A stretch of DNA of 64,000 nucleotides, taken from the NCBI RefSeq assembly GCF_023278565.1, contig NC_064676.1:2356001-2420000 (forward strand), read 5' to 3'. Below the pieces are notes generated by a model. The model was not told the origin of the DNA, made no database searches, and was given only the letters and a program-made list of their open reading frames with translations. Shown here in pieces: positions 22,982 through 35,516 of this stretch; positions within the stretch are counted from its first letter, which is position 1, and each line of letters starts with the position of its first letter. The translations under genes were made by a program, and so were the position numbers. The DNA is from Colletotrichum lupini (Eukaryota; Ascomycota; Sordariomycetes; Glomerellales; Glomerellaceae).

Positions 22982-24593
22982 AGAGCAGCAAGCTGGGCCT
23001 GGTTGGTGATTCCGTTTGGCAAGGCATCCGAGCTGTTTGGTCACTGACGTCTGTCAGCTGCCTCAGCTTCGGCTTCAGCTGTTCATTTACTACGGTTATC
23101 TTGCTTGACAGGCGTTTGAGGGATTCAGCAACTCGGCAAGCTGACTGCTGGGGTACCCATCAGTCACCAACATCGATCCTTCTTCCTCACACTTCTGTGA
23201 CAGGGGCTACTCTACGGGAACTTGTCATACATCGCGTAGATGGGTCCAAAGCGTCCTGCTCTTTTCATTTCCCGCTCAAGGTTGACCTGCTCGGGGAGTT
23301 TCCAGGTTATCGATGCAGCTATCAGACGTCTTGTGTCATTGATTGGGGGCTAATCCTCCACATCTCTGCCATCGCCAAGCGAACTATTTCTGTGTTAATT
23401 CCATCCTTGATCCTCTAATTGCAACCCATCCTCGAGTCGCCCGAAATCTCCTTCTCAATTGGCAGCCGCAGACCTCGGTGTCTCTCTGACGCTCGCCGTC
23501 GATCTCCTCGGCATCACTTTATTCAATCAATGGCAATGAGGGGAATAAGAATGTGCTGGCATGCCTAGCCGCAAACAAACACACATACGCATACAATGTA
23601 CGCTAGTGCCGTGGAAAAAGAATATCATTATAACTCGAGGGGGGTTACATGGTCCGCATTGCCGCACAGTGGGGTCTAGAATGGAGACAGAGTTTCGTAA
23701 CGGCGTCTCAGGTGCTGGGGGGTTGATTGTGTAGCCTCGTTTCTCCTTCTCTGGCCTTGGGAGCCGAGGCGCGCGTCAACGTTGGTTGCGGATCTTCAGC
23801 ACGTGGGATTGACGACGGTTATCGGATCTCTGATGGGCTTCCCCGCGCCCGACAGCAACTTGAGGCGGGGTATCACACCGCAAGAGGTAGCAAGAGATCT
23901 AGAGCAAATATCACACAGCCCCAAAAGCCCTTTTAAATCTTCGCGATTGATGCCCCTACTTCGGGATGACGACTGCCCTGGCGGAAACGTTATGCGCTCG
24001 TGCGCTCAAAGAGGGTGTGCTCTGAAAAGCGTCATTTGTCGTCAGATGGTCGAGTTCTGGGACACGGACCGAGAGAGAAGGAAAAAGGGGTATGGATGGG
24101 ATTTCTCTTTACTTGGGACGACAGGTTGTGTGTGGTAGATGCGTCACTTTTTCTATTCCGTCAGAGTTGAGGCTGGAAGTCGTAGGGACGAGAGGGAATG
24201 ACGTCGAATCTTAAAAACAGAGTGCAAGTTTGCGACACTGTCAGTTGAAGGTCATCGCGACATCGTATGTGATCTTACTTTAAGTCGCGCTGTGATCAGC
24301 CCGGGCAGTAGAGTCAGGTAACAAGGTATCATATTCCAGCTATGTTACGGCTCTACGCCGTCGTAGGTATCTAGGGTCGCTAGATTATCACCACCGCAAA
24401 GGTGTCCGATCCATCGCTCTCAACGCTGCCCCCGAGTCGCAAGAGCTTTCCAAGCAACATAATAAAATTCATTAATACTTTCATATTCGTGCAGAACTGT
24501 CAACCTTGCCACCCACACTCGTTTCTCAACGCGCAAATAGTGTGCCCCCTTTTCGTTCAGTCCGTGGCAGACTTAACAAAGTCGCTTGAGAAT
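22982..24593. other. Intergenic 3' to 3' region, no gene seen
   Basis: 1.6 kb between the stop codons of the HCNGP-like gene and the DUF3712 gene. Small ORFs (such as 22978-23418 and 23782-24138) show no recognisable motifs or coding-type codon bias. Confidence 0.45.
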
Positions 24594-25811
24594 CTAGCTA
24601 GTGCAGGTGAACGTGATGTTCAGAGACCTCTTCAACGATTCGCCAATGTTGATATCCGTAACAACCTCGCCAGAGGAGAGAGCATCGGAAAAGTAGGACA
24701 GCCTCTGGCCATTGCTGGTAACGTTCTTGCCGCGGAGGCTGAAGGGAATGATACCGTTCTCGCAGGCGGGCTTTTTCTGCATGGCGGCAAGGACGGGGGC
24801 TTGATAAATATTGGCACGCATGGTGACGTTGTTGATGCCTGGGTGGAGTAGGAGATTGTCGAGGTAGACGGTGCCAATGTCCTGGCCGTCCAAAAGGTTG
24901 ACAAAGGAGGCGTTGCCCTGAGAACCTTGATGTTAGTATTGGTTTTTTTAAGAGAAGTTGCATAAACGTACAATTTCCAATGTGAGAACAGAAGGGTTGG
25001 GGATCGAGACGTGACCCTTGAAGTTGTCACCCTGAGCGTCCGATGTGAGAGAGATGGTGTTATCCGTAACATTAAGGCCCTTGAAGCCGTTCAGACCTAG
25101 GTTTCGTTAGCAACGTGTATCATGGACGCAACCTGGAGATTAGTGTAGTGGCGGCGGAACTTACCCTTCAAGGTCATTGTGTTCTTGAAAGTAACCCCGT
25201 AACGCCTGGCAATGCCATTGACCTTGATATGAGTGTCGCCCTTGACCGTAACTCTGACAGACTCATTGTTTTGAAGCCAGGTATTGAAGGTGGTGAAGGC
25301 GGGCATGTCGTTGATTTCGATGGGCTGGCTAATGTTGACGGTCTGTAGCTTAACTGATTTGGTCTCGGGGAACGTGAGGTTCACGAAGGCAACTTCTCCT
25401 GGAAGGTCCGTCAGGAACATTTTGCCGTCGAAACCCTCGATCGTGGCCTTGACTGAGCCGTCTGATCTCAGCGTCGAGTTGATAGCCATGTTGTATGAAG
25501 TGGGTGTTGTCTGGGAGACGATGATGCTATCAACTGTGAGCTCGGCATCATCGAGCTTCTTTTGTGCAATCTTTGGTACGGCAACAAAGATGCTGAGTTT
25601 CGCGTTAGAACACTTGGGATTTGGACCGCCTTGGGGAGGATGTTGACACTTACATGAGAAGAACGACGAGAAGGATTCCTGCGACGCTACCGATCAAATA
25701 GAGCCACCAGAACCTTGCACAATGTCTCATACATGTCTTCCTCTTGCCACCGCCGTATGCAGCACCACCACCGACGGCGTTCTCGGAGTGAGAGATATCG
25801 TGTTTACTCAT
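24594..25811 (-). CDS. DUF3712 single-pass membrane protein (LEA-like fold), function unknown
   Basis: Exons are complement(25654..25811), complement(25165..25592), complement(24972..25096) and complement(24594..24917), 344 aa. Introns are 61, 68, 54 nt, with GTAAGT, GTAAGT and GTACGT donors; two have CTAAC and one TACTAAC branch points. A Gly-rich, basic cytosolic N-terminus (MSKHDISHSENAVGGGAAYGG...KRKT) precedes one membrane span (about 37-62, FWWLYLIGSVAGILLVVLL). The outer domain has repeated beta-strand patterns with NxS/T glycosylation sites (NVT, NIS, NIT), including VDSIIVSQTTPTSYNMAINSTLRSDG and GNASFVNLLDGQDIGTVYLDNL, typical of DUF3712. The family is widespread in filamentous ascomycetes, often at the vacuole or cell surface, with no settled role. 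All four exons were joined by phase; each boundary keeps the fold motif intact. Confidence 0.85.
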
Positions 25812-28800
25812 GTTGTCCGAACTGCTTCGTTATGCGCGTTATATCGTTTGATAAAGCTGTAGGGTTATCCTTCACTTCCGTGAGTTCCCGATGTATGTGG
25901 GAGTGTGCGTGTGTACGTATTCGAGTGAACGATAGGAGGAAACTGTCTGTCAAACCTCGATGTCGATGACAGCTCAACAGTTTTTGTCTGGTATGTCAGA
26001 GAACGAAGTAATCGAGTGGGACCGAGGGTGTTTAAGTACAGAGATCGAGAGAGATGCTTTCTGGGGTAAAAGCTGGGGATGCCAGGGAATGATAGGCACC
26101 CTATGCATCACACGGCAGCGATAGCTCGAGATCTCCATGTCCACATCAGGTATGTAACCCTTCCCCTTCCTTACAGACCCATCGACTAACCCAGCTCGAC
26201 TCGGTAGGGTAGGCAGGGTAGTGTAGGTTGGGATGTGCTGCGGACCTGCGGTACCTGGGGCGTGGAGCAGGCATCGTGTGTAAGTGCAAGCAAGGTCGCA
26301 GCATGTGGTCCGTTAAGCGTGGGTGTGTATGGGCCGAAAGTGCCTATCGAACGGATACATGGCTAGAGTGCGTAACGAGAGAGAACGGATCGGCCAGTCA
26401 GATGGCAGGCGTGGCAGGCTGTCCACAGACCAACACAGAAGAATATGCCAGGTCAAATCTTTGACGTCCGAATCTGCGATGGAGGGGAGGTCGAATTACA
26501 AGGGCAGACCGGGGCAGCGTTGCCAGATTGGGTGGCATGCCGAGCTACAAGGTCGACACCATCTTCCTACCTAAGCGGATGCCCCGCATTGTGTGTCGAG
26601 GAAGAGGTAGGGGGACCCCTTGCCCGCTAACACCAGAGTTACAATCCCGCTGGGCCACCAGAGTGCGGTCCCTCGGCATCTCGTGAACAAGATTGAGCAT
26701 ATGAAAGTGATGTTGGGTGGTTGTGTGTGACTGGGTGTTTACACAGGTCCCCCTTCTGCGTTACCACGGCGCAATATACCGACCTGCGTGGCTTGCCCGC
26801 CTAACCTGCAGGGGTGTTGATGAGATTTACCCTGTAGTGTACAAGTGAAGGGGCGACGGATACGAAGTGAGCCGTAGACACGGTCCAGCCGTTGCGAGGA
26901 AAGCCGGATCATGTTGGGAGGCAATTGACGATGGACTGGCTGAGATTTGATAGCCTCGAATGAAATGGTGAATACCTAGCCAAGAACGCAGCGGTCCTCT
27001 ACGCCGTGGTGCTCTCGATGAGACAACCGTCAAGGTGGAGGCGAGTAAACCAGTGGACGTTGTCAACTCCAAGGATTCAAGAGTGCGAACGCCGCCCACT
27101 AGGAGGCACTCCGGCGGGCTTCTAGCGTTGGAGAGGGTATCCCCGGCTACCCAATCAAAGTATCATGACCTTGAGGCTGATGGCGTTCCTTCTCTCGTTT
27201 TGTGCCACTGGTGAACCTCTTGGGGGTATCCGTATCGTACTGTGTGATACGAAGGGCCAATGGAGGTTCTCAAATTGTACGGTTTGTCAGGTTGACTTTG
27301 ATGGAAATCTCACCGAGTCTTGGCTTCATCTTGCGCGAAAACGACAGAATTGGTAGCGCGGCGAAGTCGACAATCACATGGTCACGAAGTGTCAGAATTT
27401 TCACGGGGGAGCTGAGAAAAGAGAGAGAGAGGGAGAAAGAAAGGAACCGGAGGCAGTGCGGCGCGGAAAGGAGCTGCAGCTGTAAACGGCCAAAATGGGC
27501 AGATGATGGGCCAGGATTGGTCGAGCCAGACGTGCCAGAATGAATTGGCTCGGAGATTTGACGCAGAAGGCCAATGATTGACATTTGGAGATACGGAAGG
27601 ACCTTTGCCTCGCCCTCTTTCCCTTGTGCCCTCGTGAGCTACCTTGTCGTGCAGCCGTGCTTGCCTTAGGTGCCCAATGTTCCCACTACCTACCTTAGGA
27701 AAGGCAAGAAGAGGTCGACGTCCCGCTCTCGCCTTGCCCGCGCGCCTCCATTCGCCCTGCCAATGTCCCACTCATTTCTCCCCCAGCATCCCCCAGAGTC
27801 TGGGCATTTTTCGGGTAGGAGCGGGGACGGGGACTTACACTAGTAGAATCTTAGCTACCTGGGGAGCCACTCAGAAAGCGCCCGTTACTGAGGGGGAACC
27901 TGGAGAGCCCCCGCCTTCCTTACGGAGTATGTATGTACACAAATTGGTGGAGTCGGGCACTTCAGAAGTTCAGAGCTTAGGTACCTACTGCGTCGGTTGG
28001 GAGCCACTGTGGGGCGTCCTTCCTAAACGACTTTTTGTCCACCGGAATCATACACCACCACCTTGGAAGTCACTATCAACAGGTACGGACCTCGCGGACC
28101 CGAAGGAAGCTCAACATTAGGTTGGATGTCCACGTTGCTCCCGTGTTAAATACTCTCTGCTGTCATTACAAATGGCCTCATGAAGAGCTGCAATTGAACA
28201 CAGCCCTTACCTTATCTCACTTCTTCTCGACAGTTGAACCCTCAACCGGTCATATCGGCCTAAAGTACCTACCTAAGGTACCTATCTGTACGGATCAGCA
28301 GTACCGTTTTTTGAGTTGTTTTGCCTTTCCCCAACGTAACATTCGGCCGATTGAGTCAGCCAAGCTCATTTTTGGGCAAGAAGCTTATGCCAGCCTGCTA
28401 GTACTCCGTGCATCATCAGGACACCAGGGTCATGACGAACAGAGACGACAACATCCCACGCGGCCGTACCTTTGTACTCTAGGCGCCGAAATGCATGGAA
28501 AGGAAAGACAATTGCCTTTCTGCCCATCACCTCATTGATACCCCGCGGGGACCCCAATGGCTCGTCATGGAGGAAACTTTGCCCATCGTAATTGTGGCTG
28601 GATCCCCCGATCCGACCAAGACTATTTTTTCCACAAACACACAGACTTGTCACCGGCAGCTAAGGAAGAGAGGTGAGAGACAACAATCCCTGTTACACCG
28701 CGACCGGCCTTAGCGGGGAAATGGAAGCTTCAAAGTTTATGGTTTATAGTGTAATAAAAAGTCCTCACGCGACGAGACACACTACCACGCACATCGCGCT

Positions 28801-29537
28801 ACCTCCCCAACCACCCTACACCGGGCCGCCGTCTTTTCTTCACCACGGTCCCTGGCCTATCAGACACGATGTCGACGTAATTCGTCTCGAGTCGCTCCGC
28901 TCCGCCTGACGTTTCTGACCGAGAAAGCTGCGGCACATCACTGCCTACCCACCACCACGGTATACTCTCAACTGGGATTCTGCCTCTCGGGACTCGGGAC
29001 GACGAATGAGAGAAACTTCGTCGGATCGAGAAATCCCCCCCCAAGAATGGAAGGGGGTTCCATTACAGTCTTCCAAGGGTTTCGTTTCAGGACATCTCAG
29101 ACCAGCCAGTGACAGGATGACAATGATGACACTGGCTGACATCCGAAGCCTAAAATTCGTAAGAAATTCAGAACCCTCAGCTTGCTTCTATACTATACTG
29201 AAGATGTGTGACTCTACAAAGACGACTCAAATTGAGCAAGACAACCGTAATGCTGTGGCGTAACTGATGTCGGATATACATTCCGCGATAGCTACCTTGA
29301 CCGCTCCTATCCCGTCAGCATCTCATCCCAACGCCCTAAGAGATCCAGGCATATCCTGCTACGAGCGTGAGGCATATCCCACCCTTCGTAGTAAGGACTT
29401 CATGCAAACGCTCGGCTTCGTGACCAAATGATGCCATTTACCCCACGTTGGCCCAACAATTTTTACCGTTTTACAAACACAACGTCAGATCAGCTTGCTT
29501 CGGCTGTTTCCCTGTCGTGGGGAACTTCCACACTACC
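25812..29537. other. Gene-poor intergenic region of about 3.7 kb
   Basis: Upstream region of the DUF3712 gene and 3' region of the CYB2 gene. It holds a purine-rich (GA/AG) tract near 27418-27450 and several TAGGTAC/CTAAGGTAC-type short palindromes (27976-27990, 28262-28285). Open frames up to about 167 codons exist but lack motifs and run across both strands in the GC-rich part. I see no gene here. Confidence 0.45.
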
Positions 29538-31216
29538 TCAGAGCTTCGACTTCACCCACAGGCTAACTCTATTCTCGATGCCAGACTCGCCGTCGTAGAT
29601 ATCTCTCTCCACTGCGCGGGTGTTGATCTGCGGCACTCGTTAGCATCCGACGTCTCACAACAGTCTTGAATCTTGGCCATTTTGGTGTTGCCGCTTACAA
29701 ATTTAGGTCCTAGGTCGCTGATGCTCTTTGCTCCAAGCAGCCTCATGCATGTCTCCATCTCGGCTTTCAGGACTGGGCGAAAGGTTAGCGATTCGTTCAC
29801 AATGACACGGCTCCCACATCAAGACTTACTTTCGTATGTCCGCTCGACACCCGCTTGGCCTCCGGCTCCAAGACCAAACAGAGCAGCGCGACCAATGCCT
29901 ACAGCCTTGGCGCCCAGGCACAGAGCCTTGACAATATCGGTACCGCGCTTGATGCCGCCGTCGACCCAGACCTCGATCTTATCAAAGACCTCGGGGCAGT
30001 ACTTGCGGATCTCCAGAAGCGTGTGAACGGCGGGAGGTGCCGTATCGAGAGCACGACCGCCGTGATTGGAGAGAATAATGGCCTTCACCTGCGGCGCGTA
30101 CTGAGCCGCCAGGTAAGCATCCTCGTGCGTCTGCAATCCCTTCAGCACGATGGGCAGGTCGGTGTGCTGGGCCAGCCACGGCAACGTTGTCTTCCACTCT
30201 AGGTCTGCTGCTGTGCCGAAGAACAGCTGCTGTCCGACACCTCCACCGCCTGGCCGCTTCGCCTCTTCGGCCTTCGAGTTTGACTCGGACTCGACTTCGA
30301 AAGATCCCTCGAATTGCTGCTTCTCGTCAAGCTCACGCTTGCCAGGCCACGGTGCATCTAACGTCAAGGTGATGTACTTGTAGCGGTCCTTCATAGCGTT
30401 GATGCGCTTCAGCATGGCCTCACTCTTGGCCCTGTCATTCTGCACGTAAAGCTGCCATCCAAAGACTTGGCCTTCAGGGGAACCCTCAATGATCTGCTCC
30501 GGGGTCATGGACGCGTTATTCGAAACGCATTGCATCGCATTGAACTTGGCCGCTGCCCTCGCAATGCCTCGCTCGCCGTCGGGGTGGGCGAGTCTTGCCA
30601 TGGCAGCCGGCGCCACGAACAACGGAAGTCCTACGTGGTTGCCGAGCAGAGTTGTGGAGGTGTCAACTTTCGTACAGTCGACAAAGACGCGAGGCCGCAG
30701 CAGGATCTGCCTGTACACATGACCGTTGTTGCTCTTGGTCCAAAGGTCGTCAGAGGCTGAGAAGTAGTATGCCCACGCCTTCTTGGGGATAATCTTTGTG
30801 GCAGCCTCCTCAATCTCGTCGAGGTTGAGCAGCGTCTCGAGCCTGGGCGGGCCCTCCTTGGGTTTTTCGGATTCCGCCTTCGCGGCTTGAGGTTGTAGCA
30901 GCGCTAGCGACTCGGGGTCTACGGTGCCTAGACAGTTTTCGGGCTTGAGGTTCTCCTCGAGGATACCCGGCGGGTGTATAGGGTCGTACTCTTCTGTCGC
31001 ATCTTTGCCGGAAAGCTTGACAATGATCTTGGAGCCGCCGGGGTGTGAAGGGAGGAATTCGGTCACATCGTACACTTTGCCGTAGAGCACCACCCAACAA
31101 CTGTCGGATGTGTTGTGCTTGGCCACTGTGAGAATTGTATCAGCATTGACTCGATAGCATCGCAGCAAGGGAAGCACGGCAGACGGACCTTCTTCAGCAG
31201 TGAATATCTTGGACAT
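29538..31216 (-). CDS. CYB2: L-lactate dehydrogenase (cytochrome b2 type)
   Basis: Heme- and FMN-containing oxidase of L-lactate to pyruvate, passing electrons to cytochrome c in yeast. Exons are complement(31189..31216), complement(29830..31125), complement(29699..29772) and complement(29538..29627); introns are 63, 57, 71 nt; product 495 aa. Residues 1-90 form a cytochrome b5 domain with heme ligands His37 (LPSHPGG) and His60 (DPIHPPG). The FMN domain follows, with [45 protein letters not shown], the catalytic [42 protein letters not shown] FMN-binding sequence, and the tail [13 protein letters not shown]. The first intron (weak GTCCGT donor, in frame, 63 nt) is inferred because removing it restores the usual [15 protein letters not shown] start. 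No mitochondrial presequence is present. It diverges from JAC1. Confidence 0.92.
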
Positions 31217-31808
31217 TTTGTTAGCAATTCGGAGCTCTACTAGTAGTACAGCCTAAGGGAAACATGAAGAAGAATCTCAACAACTGACAGAGCGGGAACA
31301 TCATCGTAATAAGTCGCCAACCATTCGGCGGGAATTACCCCGTACGTCTGGCGTCGGAGACCAGGCCCGTGGGGGGCTTGATCTGGGGTTGGGGGCAGTA
31401 GAGGAGCCACCCAGTCGTCGAATCACAGGGCACTTTTTGGTCAAGCGTTCTGTGGAGAGGCTTTGGAGTTGCTGGAGCAGTGGACCGGGAGAGCACTGGA
31501 CTTTGCAAGCGGGGCTCACCCCAGTGGAGAGAACACCGCGAGCGTGCAAAAGAAACCCCGAATATGCCCCGACTTCGGACTTAGATGTCGGGGCGGCTCT
31601 CGGCGCTAGACGCTTCGCTTCGCTTTGGCGCGGCAATGATTTTACGGGGACGTCATCCAAATCCGCCCCCCAGAAAGCAATACGTAAATTTCGTCGAGCA
31701 ACACTTCAGTGACGACTCTCACGATCGCATAGAACCAGCTACTTGAGCTACGATCTCGAGTTGTATACACCAGAATCAAAGCTCAATTGCGATACGTTCA
31801 CAAGCAAC
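31217..31808. promoter_or_regulatory. Shared intergenic promoter region, CYB2 (-) / JAC1 (+)
   Basis: 592 bases between two divergent start codons. No specific operator was recognised. A non-ATG frame continues upstream of the JAC1 start to 31743 but has no ATG. Confidence 0.45.
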
Positions 31809-32624
31809 ATGCGCACATCAATCCAGACCGGCGTACGAGACGTATCTCGCCTATGCGCGAAATGCCGGCGACAAGCGATAGTGGCCCGGTCATCCGGCGC
31901 AGTAGCCATGGCCATCGCCAGCAGTTCGTTATTCACAACACATGCACGATGGGCTTCTGAAGTCTCATCCACGATCCCCAGCCAGAAGCGGTGGATGTCC
32001 GGGACCGTCCCGCTGACACGGCCGGCGACGGCGACACCAGACAGCGAACCAACCGCCGCCGCCTCAAGCACGCCCGACAGCACCATCCCGAAGACGCACT
32101 ACGACTTCTTCCCCATCACCCTCCCCGACGGCCCGCCGCCCAAGGGCCACTTTCCCATCGACCAGCGCGCCCTCCGCCGCGAGTTTCTCCGGCTGCAGGC
32201 CAAGGCCCACCCGGACATGCACCCGGCGGAGCTGAAGACGCGCGCGGAGGCGACGTCGGCGCGCATCAACGAGGCGTACAAGACGCTGTCGAACCCGCTC
32301 CTGCGCGCGCAGTACCTCCTCTCGCTCCGCGGCGTCGACGTGGCCAACGACGAGACGCTCAAGGTCGAGGACCCGGAGCTGCTGATGGTGGTGCTCGAGG
32401 CGCGTGAGGAGATTGAGGAGGCGACGGTCGAGAGCGAGCTCGAGGGCCAGAGGGAGGCTAATGATGGGAGGATACGCGCGAGCGAGGAGGTGCTCGAGAC
32501 GGCGTTCCGGCACGACGATATCGAGACGGCCAAGAGGGAGGCGGTGAATCTCCGGTACTGGGTTAATATCCAGGAAAGCCTGAATAATTGGGAAGCCGGG
32601 AAGCCGATTGTTCTGCAGCACTAG
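31809..32624 (+). CDS. JAC1: Mitochondrial J-type co-chaperone JAC1 / HscB
   Basis: Delivers the Isu scaffold to the mitochondrial Hsp70 for Fe-S cluster transfer. Single exon, 271 aa. The start at 31809 (MRTSIQTGVRDVSRL) gives a basic, Ser/Ala-rich leader fitting a presequence. The J domain starts near residue 95 (HYDFFPITLPDG) and has the HPD triad at residues 134-136 (KAHPDMHP), followed by ARINEAYKTLSNPLLRAQYLLSLRG. The C-terminal HscB domain contains DPELLMVVLEAREEIEEA, which contacts the scaffold in the family, and ends RYWVNIQESLNNWEAGKP. It is longer than yeast Jac1 (184 aa) because of the leader and a Thr/Pro/Ser-rich spacer. Confidence 0.94.
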   Translation: MRTSIQTGVRDVSRLCAKCRRQAIVARSSGAVAMAIASSSLFTTHARWASEVSSTIPSQKRWMSGTVPLTRPATATPDSEPTAAASSTPDSTIPKTHYDFFPITLPDGPPPKGHFPIDQRALRREFLRLQAKAHPDMHPAELKTRAEATSARINEAYKTLSNPLLRAQYLLSLRGVDVANDETLKVEDPELLMVVLEAREEIEEATVESELEGQREANDGRIRASEEVLETAFRHDDIETAKREAVNLRYWVNIQESLNNWEAGKPIVLQH

Positions 32625-33920
32625 CTAGAGAAGCAATGGTTTTTCTCAGACAAATTCAATAAAATGGTGGACACTTCTATATAAAATAGGAAGGAAGAGA
32701 AACTAACGAAGAGGAGAGAGAGAGAGAGAAAAGCGTACATCTGTGATGAGAAGGGCTCGCTCGTCATCATCAGCCGATGATGGGCCGATATTGTACAATA
32801 CCAGGGTGTTCATAAATTTTAATGATTGCATAACTCTGCTCAACCCCCACCCATCCCTGTTCGCGAATTTAACTGGACAAAATCGACGGAAAAGGTATTA
32901 AGTCACGTTTGGCAAAAATTCCCGACTACCCAAAAACTCCGACCTGCAAAAAAATGTTCCGCCTCCAAAGTCAAGGTATCTAAAATAGCACGTTAACTTC
33001 ATGAAACCAAATCTCCTAGTTTCCGATGGTTCACCGAATTCAGAGGCTGTAATTTATCTGCTTATTGGGGCAATTTTGATTGGTAGAGTTTGTGGTGTCG
33101 TACATTACAGAGGTTTCCGGAGAGAACGCCGCTGTATTGAACAATTGCAGCAGGCTCGGTGTGAAAAGACTGTTTACTGCGTTGAAATATGGGCAAAGGA
33201 TATACGTGCTTTGCGTTCAATGAACGACTTTGTTGTGCTCGTAATGTGTGAAATGTGCTGGCCAGTCAAGTTCCCTGCATCGTAAATGGTCAAAGAGGAA
33301 TACTCAACTGCCTTTTGACTGATGTTGCCCATTAGACCGTCTCTAACTAATTCCCTATATAGATGAACCAGCTATGAACCATTGCAAGTAGGATTCTTTG
33401 CAAGGCCAAGGCACAGGAAAAGAACTTGGAGAATGCCTCATCTACAGCACAATAGGCAGATTGCGGGAGTCTCCAAATCGTACTTCGCGGGCAGTCATGA
33501 GTGTGATGATGGCCTCAATTTGTGCTGTTTCAGACCAATCGTCTTCATTATTTGACTCCCATCTCATCTATACTCCACATCGCATGATAGGTATGAATGG
33601 CATGGAGAAGTTATGGTGCCCTTTGAAGCATATCGAATCGAGTGCTCCGGAACCTTGGCCCGTGGGCCCCTGCACCGGGGCACCCCTCCAACGGCCCCTC
33701 AAAGCTCTTACCCCACCATGCCTGCCTAACTCTATCAATGACAACCACCCAAGAGCTCACCTCAGCTCCTACAGCTCCACGGCTTGACGATCAACAACCA
33801 ACGTCGAGAAGCACAAGCTCAGATACCCACCCGCCTCCCGCCGCATCACTCCCAAGATCATATTTCACACCAACAGATCACGCACAGCTTGACATACACA
33901 CATCAGCACACATCGAAACC
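32625..33920. other. Intergenic region between JAC1 and CSN4
   Basis: 1.3 kb. A GA dinucleotide tract lies at 32710-32729; an A/T-rich stretch spans about 32800-33010. Just upstream of CSN4 are an out-of-frame ATG at 33718 that opens a three-codon uORF and an in-frame ATG at 33738. No gene seen. Confidence 0.45.
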
Positions 33921-35246
33921 ATGGCGCCCTCGCAAAAGGTCGCCGAGCGGCTCGCCCAAGCCGATTCGGTACCCGGGGACAAGGCCCCGGCCTACGAGTC
34001 CATCATCGCCGACATCAAGACCCTCTCGTCCCCTCCGACAGCCGCGTCCGACCTCAACGCCGTCCTTGACGCAATCTTCGCCGCCTCCCTCGGCATCGTC
34101 TCCACCCGCACCCTGCTCGCCTCCTTCGTCACCGCCCTCCGCGGCCTCCAAAACGACGACCTCTGGATCGCCGTCGGCAACCACACCCTCGCCCAGCTCG
34201 CCACCCAGCCCTCCTCCTTCCTCAACCAGGCCGCCGCCGTCCGCGAGCTCGTCGCCGAGGCCCACGAGAGCGCCGAAGACTTTCTCGACGCCGCCAACGT
34301 CCTCGCCGAGATCCCCCTCGACGGCTCCCAGCGCAAAGTCACAAACGACGACAAGGCCCGCGTCTGGGTCCGCATCGCCCGCAACTACCTCGAGGTCGAC
34401 GACACCACCGCCGCCGAGACGTACGTCAACAAGCTCAAGAACATCATGCACACCGTCCAGGACCGCGACCTCGACCTCCACTTCAAGCTCTCCATGGCAC
34501 GCATCCTCGACTCGCAGCGCAACTTCCTCGGCGCCAGCGGCCGCTACCACGAGATCAGCGTCAGCCCCGCCATCGCAGAGGAGGAGCGCCTGCACACCCT
34601 CGGCATGGCCGTCAAGTGCGCCATCCTCGCCCCCGCCGGTCCCATGCGGAGCCGCGCCCTCGGCCGGCTATACAAGGACGAGCGCTCCGCGGGACTCGAC
34701 GAGCACGGCATGCTGGAGAAGATGTTCTTCGACCGCCTGCTCGCCCCGGAGGAAGTGGACAAGTTCGCTCAGGGCCTGCAGCCGCACCAGCTCGCCACCA
34801 CGGCCGACGGATCCACCGTACTGGCAAAGGCCGTCGTCGAGCATAACCTGCTCGGCGCATCGAGGCTGTACCGCAATATTGGCTTTGAGGCGCTCGGCTC
34901 CCTGCTCGGCCTGGACGCCGAAAAGGCCGAGGAGACGACGGCGCGCATGATTGAGCAGGGCCGATTGCTCGGCCGGATCGACCAGCTCGACGAGGTGATT
35001 TGGTTCGAGGGCGGCGAGGCGTCTGGGAAGAAGGGCAGCGGGCGCGCCGAGGTCGTCGTTGGCAAGGAGATGCGGAGGTGGGATGCGAATGTGCAGAGCG
35101 TAGCCGAGGAGGTTGAGAACGTGACCAATGCTCTGCAGAAACAGTTTCCCGTGAGTTTATTCCCTACCTTGCGGTTTTGCAAATCTTCGATGAACCACCT
35201 ACTAACAGTTCCATAGGAATTCGTGGAAGCCAACTTGGTCATTTGA
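33921..35246 (+). CDS. csnD: COP9 signalosome complex subunit 4
   Basis: PCI-domain subunit of the COP9 signalosome, which removes NEDD8 from cullins and in filamentous fungi affects development and secondary metabolism. Exons are 33921..35150 and 35217..35246; the 66-nt intron has a TACTAAC branch point; product 419 aa, near the family size. The N-terminal helical repeats include VLDAIFAASLGIVSTRTLLASFV, WIAVGNHTLAQL and ARVWVRIARNYLEVDDTTAAETYVNKLKNIM. The PCI/winged-helix part contains AVKCAILAPAGPMRSRALGRLYKDERS, MLEKMFFDRLL, LQPHQLATTADGSTVL, AVVEHNLLGASRLYRNIGFEALGSLLGL and MIEQGRLLGRIDQLDEVIWFE. The final ten residues come from exon 2. The start MAPSQKVAERLAQ is chosen as the family-like N-terminus; an in-frame ATG at 33738 would add 61 low-complexity residues. 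Confidence 0.94.
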
Positions 35247-35516
35247 GATGGATTACTACTATGAAACTGAACTTTACACACACTCACACACATTACCGGC
35301 GTTGTAAAAAAGGGGGTTAAACACTGGCGTTTTAGGGATTCATGCGATCAACAGAGACCGCACTGCATATCACAAATGAAGAGAAGAAGCACGTCAGCAT
35401 GGAGCAGTCACGTAGCCCGACTTACGTAGTAGACAGGAGCTAGACTGAATAAGAGAGGACGGCGAATGAACCATGGGTTTGGAGGCAATATTCGCATTGA
35501 AAGTAAAAAAAGGTAT

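Noticed and set aside
33903..34595. 230-codon minus-strand frame opposite CSN4
   Set aside because: Antisense shadow; Gly/Val/Glu/Asp-rich sequence is the complement of GC-rich codons in CSN4.
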